64,000 nucleotides of DNA from Hymenobacter siberiensis. GTDB taxonomy: Bacteria > Bacteroidota > Bacteroidia > Cytophagales > Hymenobacteraceae. Positions 43,149 to 52,473 of the stretch are shown here, one piece after another; position 1 is the stretch's first letter, and each line of letters begins with the position of its first letter. Location of the stretch: positions 2,480,001 to 2,544,000 of the forward strand of contig NZ_JAHLZZ010000001.1 in assembly GCF_018967845.1 (NCBI RefSeq), written 5' to 3'. Under the pieces are notes generated by a model. That model was not told the DNA's origin. It did not search any database and was given only the letters and a program-made list of their open reading frames with translations. The position numbers and the translations under genes are program-made.

Positions 43149-44333
43149 CTATTTCACCGGCGACGACACGCGCGGGGCATCCGGGTCATTGGGCCGGGGC
43201 CTGGCGGGTGGGGGGCCAGCGGGCTTGGCGGGCGGGGTGAAGGCTTGGGTTTGCACGGCCTGGCCCTCGGTGAGGGTTTCGGCGGGGTTCAGTACCAGCA
43301 GCTCGCCTGCCTTCAGGCCCTGCGATACTTCGAGCTGGTTGCCGAAATCGCGGCCCGTGACGATGGGCTGGTAGTGGATTTTGCCGTCCTGCACAGTAGC
43401 CACGCGGCTTTCGGTGCCGCCGGGCACCAGGGCATTGGCCGGAATGATGACGCCGGGCGCGGTGCGTGGCAGGTAGAATTTCACCTGGGCGTAGCTGCCG
43501 GGGCGCAGCTCGCCGCGCGGGTTTGGCACCTGTACTTCGGTGAGCAAGGTGCGGGTATTGGGGTCGAGGGCCCCGGCATTGCGCACCACTTTGGCTGCGA
43601 AGGGCTTGCCCGCGAACTCCGGCACCAGGTAATCGGCTGTCATCCCGCTTTTGATGGACGGGGCGAAGTTCTGCGGTACCTGCACGTAGGCGCGCAGCTT
43701 GTCGGTCTGCTCAATCTTAAACAGCTGCGAGCCCGGCGCGTTGCTGGTGCTTACGAGGCTGCCTACTTCCACATTCCGCTGTGTGACAGTGCCGCTGAAC
43801 GGGGCCGTGATGCGCCGGAAATCCTGCTGTGCCAGCAGCTGCTGCAAAGCGGCCTGCTGCACCGAAAACTGCGATTTGGCCACGTCCAATTCCTGCTTCG
43901 AGATGGCCCCGGGCAGCGCCACGCCCACCAGGCGGTTGTAGCTGGTTTTGGCCAGGCCGAGGTTGGCGCGGGCCTGGGCTACCTGCTGGTCGAGCTCGGG
44001 CGTGGTTACTTCGGCCAGCACCTGTCCGGCGCGTACTTTCTGGCCAATATCAGCGCTCCACGACTTCACGAAGCCGTTGGCCCGGGCAAATACGAAGGTT
44101 TCGCGCAGCGACTTGGTATCGGCGGGCAGCGTGACGGTGGTGGTATCGGGCGCGGCCTTGGCCTTGGCTACGGTAACCATTGGCACGGCATCGGTCTTTT
44201 GCTGGGCTTCGGCGTTTCGGGCTTTCTCCTGCTTGTGGCGTGGCATGTAGCCGAGCAGAAAAAGCCCGCCAAATACAGCGAGGACGATTAAAATTATCAG
44301 CCAGAACCGGCCGGAGGAGTTGGAATCGGACAT
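43149..44333 (-). CDS. RND efflux periplasmic adaptor (system 1)
   Basis: A 394-residue membrane-fusion protein that links pump and outer-membrane channel. A membrane anchor at residues 11-29 (WLIILIVLAVFGGLFLLGY) is followed by the barrel-sandwich hybrid domain (RANGFVKSWSADIGQKVRAG, VLAEVTTPELDQQVAQARAN), a short helical hairpin, ITAPFSGTVTQRNVEVGSLV, a beta-barrel domain and a membrane-proximal domain (ESRVATVQDGKIHYQPIVTG). The C-terminus is a Pro-rich tail (PPAKPAGPPPARPRPNDPD). It is co-oriented with the pump and outer-membrane genes of system 1. A palindrome separates it from the pump gene. Confidence 0.93.
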   Translation of the reverse strand: MSDSNSSGRFWLIILIVLAVFGGLFLLGYMPRHKQEKARNAEAQQKTDAVPMVTVAKAKAAPDTTTVTLPADTKSLRETFVFARANGFVKSWSADIGQKVRAGQVLAEVTTPELDQQVAQARANLGLAKTSYNRLVGVALPGAISKQELDVAKSQFSVQQAALQQLLAQQDFRRITAPFSGTVTQRNVEVGSLVSTSNAPGSQLFKIEQTDKLRAYVQVPQNFAPSIKSGMTADYLVPEFAGKPFAAKVVRNAGALDPNTRTLLTEVQVPNPRGELRPGSYAQVKFYLPRTAPGVIIPANALVPGGTESRVATVQDGKIHYQPIVTGRDFGNQLEVSQGLKAGELLVLNPAETLTEGQAVQTQAFTPPAKPAGPPPARPRPNDPDAPRVSSPVK

Positions 44334-44358
44334 TATCGTTAGGTAGTATTTCTGACGG

Positions 44359-44450
44359 TTTTAGCCCGCAGAAGTCGCAGAGGTTTACGCAGAAGTCGCA
44401 GAACGTTCAGCGTCATCTGCGTAAACCTCTGCGACTTCTGCGGGCTAAAA
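44359..44450. repeat. Palindrome, GCAGAAGTCGCAGAGG type
   Basis: Arms of 35 bases (44359-44393 and 44416-44450) pair exactly around a 22-base loop and fill the spacer between pump and adaptor of RND system 1. Confidence 0.9.
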
Positions 44451-44452
44451 TT

Positions 44453-47400
44453 CTAAGCCTGCGCCGTAGCCACGGGCTTTGCTTTTTTCAGATAGGAAAA
44501 CATAATCGGCACAAAAAACAAGGTCGTTACCGTGGCCAGCATCAGCCCGCCAATCACGGCGCGGCCGAGCGGGGCATTTTGCTCGCCGCCCTCGCCCATG
44601 CCCAGCGACATGGGCAGCAGGCCGATAATCATGGCCAGGGCCGTCATCAGCACCGGGCGCAGGCGGGTGAAGCCGGCATCCAGCGCCGCATCGCGGGGGC
44701 TCAAATCGGGTTCTTCCTCGCGGCGCTCGTTGGCGAAGGTGACCAGCAGAATAGAGTTGGCCGTGGCCACGCCGATGCACATGATTGCCCCCATCAGGGC
44801 CGGTACGCTGAGCGTAGTCTGCGTCACAAACAGCATCCACAGAATGCCCGCCAGCGCGCCCGGTAGGGCGGTGATGATGATGAGTGGGTCCATCCAGCTC
44901 TGGAAATTGACCACCATCAGCAAGTACACTAATATGATGGCTCCGGCCAGGCCCAGGCCTAGCCCGGCGAAGGACGTGCGCATGGAATCGGCCTGCCCGC
45001 GCAGTGCCAGCGTGGTGCCTTTGGGTAGGGTTTTCTCCGTGTCGGCCAGAATTTTGCGGATGTCCTTACTCACGCCGCCCAGGTCGCGGCCGCTCACGCT
45101 GGCGTAGAGGTCCACGGTGCGCTGAATGTTGTAGTCCGACACCACGGCCAGCGTCTGGCTGCGGCGCAGGGTAGTGAAGTTGCTCAGCAGCTGGGACTGG
45201 TTCTGGGTGGCGCTGGTCACGCCGATATTGCCGATTTCATCGAGGGTGGAGAGGGCGCGGGGAGGCGTTTGCACGGCCACGGTGTAGCTCACGCCGGTGG
45301 CGGGGTTCAGCCACTGGTTGGGGTTGGTTTGGGTGCTGCTGCTCAGGTTCACGAGCACGTTGTTGGCAATGTCGCGCTGCGAGAGGCCGGCCTCTTGGGC
45401 CCGTACCCGGTCGATGTCGAGGCGCAGCTGGGGCTGGTCGAAGGCCTGATAGACAAAGGCATCGACCAGGCCAGGAATCTTCACGATTTTTTCCTTGATT
45501 TCGCCCACAATGCGTTGGTTGGCAGCCTTGTCGCGGCCAATCACCTGAATGTCAATCGGGGCGGGTAGGCCGAAGTTCAGGGTCTGGTTCACAATGTCGG
45601 CCGGCTGGAAGAAGATGATTAGGTCGGGGTATTGCTTGTGAATCTGACGGCGGATTTCGTTGATGTAGTCGCCCGTGGGGCCGTGCTCCTCCTTCATACT
45701 CACCAGAATCTCGCCGTCGCCGGCCCCGATGGTGGGGTTGTCGCTCAGCAGCAGGTTGATGGGGATAACCGGCAGGCCGATATTGGCTAGCACCAGGTCC
45801 AGCTCGTTGGCCGGAATCACCTGCCGAATCACGTTTTCGACCTGTCGGAAGCGCACCTCCGTCTCCTCCAGGCGGGTGCCGGTGGGCGTTCGCACGTGCA
45901 GGCGCAGCTGGCCGGCATCCACCGTCGGAAAGAAGTTCTGGCCAATGAGCGGAAACAGCCCCAGCGAGCCGATGAACAGCACCATGAACGCCACAATGAC
46001 CTTCGGACGGTTGCTCAAGGCCCATGCCAGTGCCCCACCATACCCGGCGCGGAACTTCTCAAACTGATGCTCGAAGCCCTTGTGCAGCTTCCAGACCCAG
46101 GTTTGGGTGATGGCCGAGCCGGCCTCACGCTCCGAATCGGTGATTTCGTTTTCGGCTTCTTCCTCGGCCGTGCCGCTGGGGTGGGCTTTTTCGTACTGCT
46201 CGCGGCGGATGCGCTCCAGGTCGCGCTCTACCTGGCTCACGGGCTGGCCGTTGCGCTGGTGCTGGCTGGGCAGGTCGGGCTCTTCCTGCGCGTGGTAGAT
46301 GGGTAACTCCTTGCGCAGTAGGTACATCACCAGCGTGGGCACCAGCGTCCGGCTGAGAATATAAGACGCCAGCATGGCGAAAATGACGGCCGTAGCCAGC
46401 GGCGCGAAGATGGCCGATGCCACCCCGCCCAGGAAAAACACCGGCACAAACACAATGCAGATGGCCAGCGTGGCCACCAGGGCCGGCGTCGCAATTTGCT
46501 GGGCACCATCGAGAATGCTGCGCTTCAGCAGCTTCTTCATGCCCATGTTGCGGTGGATGTTCTCGATTTCCACCGTCGCGTCATCCACCAGAATGCCCAC
46601 GGCCAGCGAGAGGCCGCCCAAGGTCATGATATTCAGGGTTTGCCCCAGAATATTCATCATAATGATGCTGACCAGAATACTGAGCGGAATACTCGTCGCG
46701 ATAATCAGCGTAGAGCGCCACGAACCCAGAAACAGCAGAATCATTAGCGCCGTGAGGGCCGCCGCAATGCAGGCTTCGATGATAACGCCCTTGATGCTGG
46801 CCCGCACGAAAAAGGACTGGTCAAACAGCAGCTTGATGTTCAGGGCCGGCGGCGCATTGGCCTGGATATTGGGCAGCGCCTTCTTGATTTTGTCGATGAT
46901 GTCGAGCGTGCTGGCCGCGCCGCTTTTCAGAATGGGGATGATGGCCGTACGGCGGCCGTTCTGGCGCACGATGTTGGTTTGCACGGCCGCGCCCTCGTGC
47001 ACGAAAGCCACGTCGCGGATGTACACCGTGGTGCCATCCACCGTCTTGATGGGCAGGTCGTTGAGCGTGGCAATGGCCTCGGGGCTGGAGTTCAGCTTCA
47101 CGTCGTACTCCCGGTCGCCGATTTTGGCCGAGCCGGCCGGAATGATAAGGTTCTGGGCCAACAGGGCCGACACTACGTCGTTGCCGCTCAGGTTTTTGCC
47201 GGCCAGCTTATCGGGGTCAAGGTCGACCATAATCTGCTTGGGCTTGCCGCCGTTCGGCAGCAGTACCGAAGCCCCCTGCACCACCGCCAGGCCGGGCCGA
47301 ATAAAGGCGTTGGCCGCGTCAAAGAGGTCCGACTCGCCCAAGGTTTCGCTACTGAGCGACGTCTGCGCAATTGGCACGTTGGAGGCCGAGTAGCGGATGA

Positions 47401-47785
47401 TGAGCGGCGGCGAAATGCCCGGCGGCAGAATGCGCAGCAGTGTCTGGGTGATGGCCGTGAGCTGGGCCACGCCGGCATCAGGGTTGGAGCCGGGCTGGAA
47501 GAACACCTTAATCAAGCCCACGCCCTTTAGGCTCTGGCTTTCCTGGTGCTCCACGTTGTTCACGGTCGTCGTAATGGCGCGCTCCACCGGCACCACGATG
47601 CGCTGGTTCATCTCCTCGGGCGAAATGCCGGAGTAGCCCCATACCACACCTACCACGGGAATCGGAATGTCGGGAAAAATATCCACTGCCATCCGCTGAA
47701 TGGTGAGCCCGCCGCCCACCAGGATTAGCAGCGCCATCACCACAAAGGTGTAGGGACGCGCCAGCGCCAGTCTAACTATCCACAT
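44453..47785 (-). CDS. RND efflux pump, AcrB-superfamily permease (system 1)
   Basis: A 1110-residue inner-membrane proton-driven pump with two copies of the RND half: the first membrane helix (ALARPYTFVVMALLILVGGG), a large periplasmic loop, helices 2-6, a second loop and helices 8-12. The helix 4 motif GILVDDATVEIENIHRN holds the proton-relay aspartates. Other landmarks are FDQSFFVRASIKGVIIE and ALPGALAGILW. An acidic cytoplasmic insert of roughly 85 residues between helices 6 and 7 (VERDLERIRREQYEKAHPSG, EEEAENEITDSEREAG) is longer than usual. It begins the pump-adaptor-outer-membrane unit of system 1 and has its own candidate promoter at 47874-47900. The substrate class cannot be told. 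Confidence 0.93.
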   Translation of the reverse strand: MWIVRLALARPYTFVVMALLILVGGGLTIQRMAVDIFPDIPIPVVGVVWGYSGISPEEMNQRIVVPVERAITTTVNNVEHQESQSLKGVGLIKVFFQPGSNPDAGVAQLTAITQTLLRILPPGISPPLIIRYSASNVPIAQTSLSSETLGESDLFDAANAFIRPGLAVVQGASVLLPNGGKPKQIMVDLDPDKLAGKNLSGNDVVSALLAQNLIIPAGSAKIGDREYDVKLNSSPEAIATLNDLPIKTVDGTTVYIRDVAFVHEGAAVQTNIVRQNGRRTAIIPILKSGAASTLDIIDKIKKALPNIQANAPPALNIKLLFDQSFFVRASIKGVIIEACIAAALTALMILLFLGSWRSTLIIATSIPLSILVSIIMMNILGQTLNIMTLGGLSLAVGILVDDATVEIENIHRNMGMKKLLKRSILDGAQQIATPALVATLAICIVFVPVFFLGGVASAIFAPLATAVIFAMLASYILSRTLVPTLVMYLLRKELPIYHAQEEPDLPSQHQRNGQPVSQVERDLERIRREQYEKAHPSGTAEEEAENEITDSEREAGSAITQTWVWKLHKGFEHQFEKFRAGYGGALAWALSNRPKVIVAFMVLFIGSLGLFPLIGQNFFPTVDAGQLRLHVRTPTGTRLEETEVRFRQVENVIRQVIPANELDLVLANIGLPVIPINLLLSDNPTIGAGDGEILVSMKEEHGPTGDYINEIRRQIHKQYPDLIIFFQPADIVNQTLNFGLPAPIDIQVIGRDKAANQRIVGEIKEKIVKIPGLVDAFVYQAFDQPQLRLDIDRVRAQEAGLSQRDIANNVLVNLSSSTQTNPNQWLNPATGVSYTVAVQTPPRALSTLDEIGNIGVTSATQNQSQLLSNFTTLRRSQTLAVVSDYNIQRTVDLYASVSGRDLGGVSKDIRKILADTEKTLPKGTTLALRGQADSMRTSFAGLGLGLAGAIILVYLLMVVNFQSWMDPLIIITALPGALAGILWMLFVTQTTLSVPALMGAIMCIGVATANSILLVTFANERREEEPDLSPRDAALDAGFTRLRPVLMTALAMIIGLLPMSLGMGEGGEQNAPLGRAVIGGLMLATVTTLFFVPIMFSYLKKAKPVATAQA

Positions 47786-47873
47786 ATCGTCCGTTTTCTA
47801 GGCCCGCCGGTGCGCCGCATCGGCTGCAAGGGCTCTTAACTCCTGCGCACGGGTCTTTGTTGAGTTGATGGCG

Positions 47874-47900
47874 CAAAATTAACCTCTTCCTCCTGCCAAA
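47874..47900 (-). promoter_or_regulatory. Candidate promoter of RND system 1
   Basis: On the minus strand TTTG (47900-47897) precedes TAATTTTG (47881-47874), an exact TAnnTTTG element. The gap of 15 bases is shorter than the usual -33/-7 spacing. It predicts an mRNA leader of about 80 bases. Confidence 0.45.
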
Positions 47901-47909
47901 GCCGCTTTC

Positions 47910-47950
47910 ATCGACGGGAAGGGGGTGTTTTATCGACGGAGGCCGTCGAT
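47910..47950. promoter_or_regulatory. ATCGACGG repeats upstream of the RND system 1 promoter
   Basis: ATCGACGG occurs at 47910-47917 and 47932-47939 (22 bases apart, about two helix turns), and the second copy forms a perfect inverted repeat with CCGTCGAT at 47943-47950. Relative to the candidate promoter they lie in the position usual for activator sites. The neighbouring OmpR-type regulator is a possible ligand; this is inference. Confidence 0.45.
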
Positions 47951-47969
47951 GTACCAAAAGCATCACTGC

Positions 47970-48139
47970 TGGCGCGAGTTTAGCGCAGCGTAACTCGTGA
48001 CTTATTGTGTGGGGGAGGCTGCGCCTCCCATAGAGCGGCCCGTTGGAACGGTGCGACCGGCTTGCCGCTGGCGCGGCCGGGGAGGCGCAGCTTCCCCATC
48101 ATGGCAAGTCACGAGTTACGCTGCGCTAAACTCGCGCCA
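47970..48139. repeat. Nested palindrome, TGGCGCGAGTTT family
   Basis: Outer arms TGGCGCGAGTTTAGCGCAGC and complement, second arms GGGGAGGCTGCGCCTCCC and GGGGAGGCGCAGCTTCCCC, loop about 40 bases. It shares its outer ends and second stem with 8455-8865. Together with the promoter region it makes up the 377-base spacer between the two RND pump genes. Confidence 0.88.
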
Positions 48140-48162
48140 GCGCGCTCGTCATAAGTTAAAGC

Positions 48163-51100
48163 TTATGCTACGAGGGGAGCGGCCTTCTGCTGGTAGCTCA
48201 GCCGCAGCAGGCTGGGCAGCACCAGCAGCAGCAGGGGCAAGGCCAGCAGCAACCCACCAATTACGGCAATGGCCAGCGGCTGGTGCAGCTGCGCGCCCGC
48301 CCCAATGCCGAGGGCCAGCGGGGCCAGCGCCGCGATGGCCGAGAGGGCCGTCATCAGCTTGGGCCGCAGGCGGGCCGCGATGGCGTAGCCCACGGCCTGC
48401 TCCACGGGGTTGCCCTCGGCCAGCACCTCGAAAAACTGCTGGAAGGTGAAAATAGCATTCTCGCCAATGATGCCCACCACCATAATCAGGCCGGTGTAGG
48501 AACCCACGTTCAGCGGCGTATTGGTGAGGTACAGCGCCAGCGAGCCGCCGGCCGGCCCCAGAATGGCAATAAGCAGAATCAGGCCCGCCGCTTTCAAATC
48601 CCGAAACAGAAACAGCGCCACCGCAAATACCAGCAAACACGCCGTGCCCAGAATGGTAAGCAGCTCCTGAAACGACTGCTGCTGCTCGGCATACGAGCCG
48701 CCGTACTGGATGAAGTAGCCGGGCGGCAGCGGCACGTCGCGCTCCAGCTTCTGGCGGATTTCGGCCATGGCCCCGCCCAGGTCGCGGCCATCGAGGCGGG
48801 CCGTAACGGCGGTCATGGCCTGGAGGTTTTCGCGTTCCAGCTCGGCGTCGCCGGGCGTCACGCGCACCGTGGCCAGCTCGTCGAGGCGGTGGCGCTGGCC
48901 GTTGGGCAGGAACACCGGCTCGGCGCGCATCTGGGCCAGGGTGGCCTGGGTGGCGTTGGGGTAGCGCATCCGGATGTTGAGCAATTGCTCGCCTTCGAGC
49001 ACGTTGCCGGCTACGGTGCCGGCCAGGTGGGTTTGCAGCTGGGTCTGGAAATCGGTGGCCGTGAGGCCATACTGGGCCAGGCGGCGCGGGTCGGGCCGCA
49101 CGTCGATGGCCGGGCCCATCCGCACGATGCCGTCGAACACATCGGCGGTGCCGGCCACGCCTTCTACCACTTTGGTTACCTGGTTGGCCAGGGCGTAGCG
49201 CTTGGTGGCATCGGGGCCGAAAACCTTTATTTCGATGGGCTGCACGGTGCTCATGAGGTCGCCCAGCATGTCGCCGATAACCTGGCCGAAGTCGATGGTG
49301 AGGGCCGGCTGAGTCGCCTCAATTTTGGTGCGGATGTCGGAAATGACTTCCTCGGTGGTGCGCTTACGGTTTGTTTTCAGGCGGATGAGGTAGTCGCCCC
49401 GGTTGGGCTCGGTGATGAAAAAGCCCATCTGGGTGCCGGTGCGGCGCGAGTAGCTGGCCACTTCCGGGACGCGTACAATGAGCTTTTCGGCCTGGCGCAG
49501 CATGCGGTCGGTTTCCTCGATGCTAGTGCCGGGCGGCGAGTTGTAGTCGAGCACAATGGCGCCTTCGTCCATATCGGGCAGGAAGCCGGTGGCCAGGCGC
49601 GGAATAATGAGCACCATGCTGCCAATGAGCACCAGAATGCCGATGATGGAGTAAGCCGGGTGCCGGATAACAGCCTTCACCCAAGGGATTTCGTGGTGGG
49701 TGGAAGCGGGTTTGCTCGTCACTTCCGGAGCCGCAGGCGTGGCGGCCAGAGCGTGCGTCTCGTCGGCGAAGTAGGTGTCGCTTTCAGGCGATTGGTCCGC
49801 CGCCGGGTAGCCGGGCGAAACAGTTACTACGTCGGCCTTGCGGCTGCGGCTCAGCAGCAGATAAATCACCGGCAGCCCCAGCCAGGCCACCAGAAACGAG
49901 CACACCAGCGCCACTACCATCGTAGTAGCCAGTACCTTAAAATACGCCCCCGCCACGCCGCCCAGCAGCGCAAACGGCAGGAAAATCACAATTGTGCTCA
50001 GGCTCGACCCAATAAGCGCCGGCAAAAGATGGTCTACCGACTTGCGCACCACCTCGCCGGGTGTAATGCCGGGGTGCTCCTCGCCCACGCGGTGCAGCTG
50101 CTCCACCATCACCACAGCATCGTCAATCATGAGGCCGATGGCAGCGGCGATGGCCCCCAGCGTCATAATATTAAACGAGTAGCCCAGACCGAAATACAGC
50201 ACCGCGATGGTGAGGGCCAGCGCCACCGGAATGGCCCCCAGAATCGTCATCGTGGCCCGGAAGGAGCGCAGAAACAGGGCCGTAACCACGAGGGCCAGCG
50301 CCAGGCCAATCCACAGCGCGTCCTGTACCGACTTCACTACTTCGGCCACAAAATCGGCCTGGTCATAGTACGGTGCCATGCGCACACCACTTGGCAGGCC
50401 CGATTTCAGGGCCGCTACTTTGGCTTTCACGCCATCGGAAACGAGCACCACGTTGGCATCGGGCTGGCGCAGGATGGAAACGAGCACGGCATCGGAGCCG
50501 TTGGCGTTGATGCGGGTGTATTCGGGCTGTTCGCCCAGGCCCACGGTGGCCACGTCGGCCAGGCGCACAATGCGGCGGCCGTCGTTGCGGAGAACGATGT
50601 TTTCGAGGTCTTCCTTCTGGATGATGGTGGCGTCTGTCACCGTGAGGTAGAGGCGACGGTAGTCGCTCAGGTAGCCGTTGCTCTGTACGAAATTGGTGGC
50701 CGTCAATGACTTGGTTATGTCGTCGGGCCCCAGGCCGAGGGCGGCCAGCTGGTCAGGCAGCAGCTGCACCTGGTATTCCTTGGTGCGTCCGCCCTGGATT
50801 TGCACCGACGACACGCCATCGACCTGCGACAAAAACGGCTTAATGGTATAGAGCGCCAGCTTGCGCAGCTCCAGCGCCGAGCGGCCCGGCGCTTCCAGCG
50901 TGTAGCCCATCACCGGTAGAATGGCCGGGTTCATGCGCTCTACGGAGATGTTGACGTTGGGCGGCAGGTCGCCCCGAATCTGGTTCAGGCGCGACTCAAT
51001 CAGCGTCTGGCTCTTGGCCACGTCCACGCCCCAGTCCAGAAACGCCGAGATTTCGCAGCTGCCCCGGCTGGTGGTGCTGCGCAGCAGCTTCAGCCCCGGC

Positions 51101-51321
51101 ACCCGCTTAATGGCGTCTTCCATGGGCTTGGTCACGGTCACCATCATGCGGTCCACAGGCTCCAAGCCGTTCTCGGCAATCACCTTCACCTTCGGAAACG
51201 TCACCTCCGGAAACAGCGCCACGTTGATGCGCCGGTAAGCCACCGTGCCCAGGGCCAGGGCCAGCGCCAGCAGCACCGCTATGGGGGCTTTGTAGGCTTG
51301 AAAGATTGAGCGGTTGGGCAT
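48163..51321 (-). CDS. RND efflux pump, AcrB/CusA-superfamily permease (system 2)
   Basis: A 1052-residue RND pump with complete two-half layout: helix 1 (APIAVLLALALALGTVAYRR), the first porter loop with FPEVTFPKVKVIAENGLEPV, helix 4 motif GLMIDDAVVMVEQLHRVG with the adjacent aspartates of the proton relay, the second loop beginning LATGFLPDMDEGAIVLDYN, and helices 8-12 (IMVVGIIGENAIFTFQQFFE). DEGAIVLD and PPGTSIEETDRML resemble the heavy-metal/CusA branch, but helix 4 has DD as in drug pumps, so the substrate class is uncertain. It follows its adaptor and outer-membrane genes, in the reverse order to system 1. Confidence 0.92.
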   Translation of the reverse strand: MPNRSIFQAYKAPIAVLLALALALGTVAYRRINVALFPEVTFPKVKVIAENGLEPVDRMMVTVTKPMEDAIKRVPGLKLLRSTTSRGSCEISAFLDWGVDVAKSQTLIESRLNQIRGDLPPNVNISVERMNPAILPVMGYTLEAPGRSALELRKLALYTIKPFLSQVDGVSSVQIQGGRTKEYQVQLLPDQLAALGLGPDDITKSLTATNFVQSNGYLSDYRRLYLTVTDATIIQKEDLENIVLRNDGRRIVRLADVATVGLGEQPEYTRINANGSDAVLVSILRQPDANVVLVSDGVKAKVAALKSGLPSGVRMAPYYDQADFVAEVVKSVQDALWIGLALALVVTALFLRSFRATMTILGAIPVALALTIAVLYFGLGYSFNIMTLGAIAAAIGLMIDDAVVMVEQLHRVGEEHPGITPGEVVRKSVDHLLPALIGSSLSTIVIFLPFALLGGVAGAYFKVLATTMVVALVCSFLVAWLGLPVIYLLLSRSRKADVVTVSPGYPAADQSPESDTYFADETHALAATPAAPEVTSKPASTHHEIPWVKAVIRHPAYSIIGILVLIGSMVLIIPRLATGFLPDMDEGAIVLDYNSPPGTSIEETDRMLRQAEKLIVRVPEVASYSRRTGTQMGFFITEPNRGDYLIRLKTNRKRTTEEVISDIRTKIEATQPALTIDFGQVIGDMLGDLMSTVQPIEIKVFGPDATKRYALANQVTKVVEGVAGTADVFDGIVRMGPAIDVRPDPRRLAQYGLTATDFQTQLQTHLAGTVAGNVLEGEQLLNIRMRYPNATQATLAQMRAEPVFLPNGQRHRLDELATVRVTPGDAELERENLQAMTAVTARLDGRDLGGAMAEIRQKLERDVPLPPGYFIQYGGSYAEQQQSFQELLTILGTACLLVFAVALFLFRDLKAAGLILLIAILGPAGGSLALYLTNTPLNVGSYTGLIMVVGIIGENAIFTFQQFFEVLAEGNPVEQAVGYAIAARLRPKLMTALSAIAALAPLALGIGAGAQLHQPLAIAVIGGLLLALPLLLLVLPSLLRLSYQQKAAPLVA

Positions 51322-51346
51322 GGGTTGTGATATTATCGAAAACCAG

Positions 51347-51460
51347 AGAACGTCATGTCGAGCGTAGCCGAGACATCTCGCGTGGGGTAGTAATCAAATC
51401 GTTGAAAAAGGAGTAGTGGCGGCACGCGAGATGCTTCGACTGCGCTCAGCATGACGTTCT
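51347..51460. repeat. Nested palindrome, CGCGAGATGCTTCGGC family
   Basis: Outer arms AGAACGTCATGTCGAGCG and near complement; inner arms GAGACATCTCGCGTG and CACGCGAGATGCTTC. It fills the spacer between adaptor and pump of RND system 2. Confidence 0.88.
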
Positions 51461-51465
51461 TTTGC

Positions 51466-52431
51466 TTACTCCTGCTCTGCCGCCACTGGCCGCGTCACCT
51501 TCACAGCCGCCGTATCATCCAGCCCAAAGTTGCCGCTGAGCAGAATTTTGTCCTTCGGATTAAAAGCAGGCGACCTGATTTCGATGTGGTCTTTTTCCTG
51601 CGCGCCCACTTTCACCGGCACTTTCACGGCCGTCGAATCATTGAGTAGCCTCATCACCCAAAACTTGGTTTGCGTTTCGTCGGTGAGTACGGCACCGCGC
51701 GGCAGGGTGCTGGCCAGGTGCGGCGCGGCCTTATCGATTTCAACCTGCACGGCCAGGTTTTCGGGCAAATCCGGAAAGGTGCCCACCGGGCGAATGGTGT
51801 AGCGCTGGGTCTGAATGCTCACGTCGGCGGTGGCCAGCACCTCGGCCACGCGGCCGTTCAGGATGCGGCCATCGGGCAGGAAAATGCGGCAGCTCTGGCC
51901 GGTATGCACGTAGCGCAGCTGGGTAACGGGCACATCGAGAATAAACCCGAAACGACTGCGGTCGTACGTGAGGCCGAGCTGCTCGCCGTCCTGCACGTAG
52001 TCGCCGGCCAGCTTATCCACGGTGGCCAGGATGCCCGCTCGCCCCGATTTTATCGGAATAATGCCACTGAATTTCAGGCGCGGGTCGCCAGTAAGCTTAT
52101 CCAGATGCAGGGTTCGCGATTCCTTGGTTTGGATGGTGAACACCGTTTGGCCGGCGCGCACTAGCTGGCCCACCACGGGCGTAGGCGGTAGCACGTAGCC
52201 GGTGGTGGTGGCCCGCAGCGCATCCTTGGCCGGAAAGGCCGATACGGCGCTCAGGCGCAATACGTCCGTCAGCGTATCCGTCTGAATGGTGCCAATGGTA
52301 ACCAGCGCTCGGGGCTTCACGGCGGGCTCATCTCTACCGTCGGCGGGTGGGGCGTCGCCGGCGCCGGCCGGGTCTTTCGAGCCGCAGGCCGCGAGGAAGG
52401 GGAGGAGCAGGAGAAATCGAAGAAGGTTCAT
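51466..52431 (-). CDS. RND efflux periplasmic adaptor, lipoprotein (system 2)
   Basis: A 321-residue adaptor anchored as a lipoprotein (MNLLRFLLLLPFLAAC, lipobox LAAC). It is shorter than the usual 350-400 residues. Core features are an N-terminal strand pair (SAFPAKDALRATTTGYVLPP), the second half of the lipoyl-like domain (SGIIPIKSGRAGILATVDKL with AGDYVQDGEQLGLTYD) and a beta-barrel (IRPVGTFPDLPENLAVQVEI). The helical hairpin is reduced to a short link (ESRTLHLDKLTGDPRLK). It lies between the outer-membrane factor and pump genes of system 2 on the same strand. Confidence 0.88.
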   Translation of the reverse strand: MNLLRFLLLLPFLAACGSKDPAGAGDAPPADGRDEPAVKPRALVTIGTIQTDTLTDVLRLSAVSAFPAKDALRATTTGYVLPPTPVVGQLVRAGQTVFTIQTKESRTLHLDKLTGDPRLKFSGIIPIKSGRAGILATVDKLAGDYVQDGEQLGLTYDRSRFGFILDVPVTQLRYVHTGQSCRIFLPDGRILNGRVAEVLATADVSIQTQRYTIRPVGTFPDLPENLAVQVEIDKAAPHLASTLPRGAVLTDETQTKFWVMRLLNDSTAVKVPVKVGAQEKDHIEIRSPAFNPKDKILLSGNFGLDDTAAVKVTRPVAAEQE

Positions 52432-52443
52432 GGAGTAAAATAA

Positions 52444-52473
52444 TGTAGCGTGGACTCGCAGAGTCCACGCTAC
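52444..52473. repeat. Palindrome, GTGGACTCGCAGAGTCCAC family
   Basis: TGTAGCGTGGACTC and complement form a 13-bp-plus stem with a short loop between adaptor and outer-membrane factor of system 2. It abuts the TAG stop (52473-52475), giving tandem TAG TAG on the minus strand. Confidence 0.88.

Noticed and set aside
48283-50709. 808-codon frame opposite the RND pump of system 2
   Set aside because: Antisense shadow of a well-conserved pump gene, with no domain of its own.
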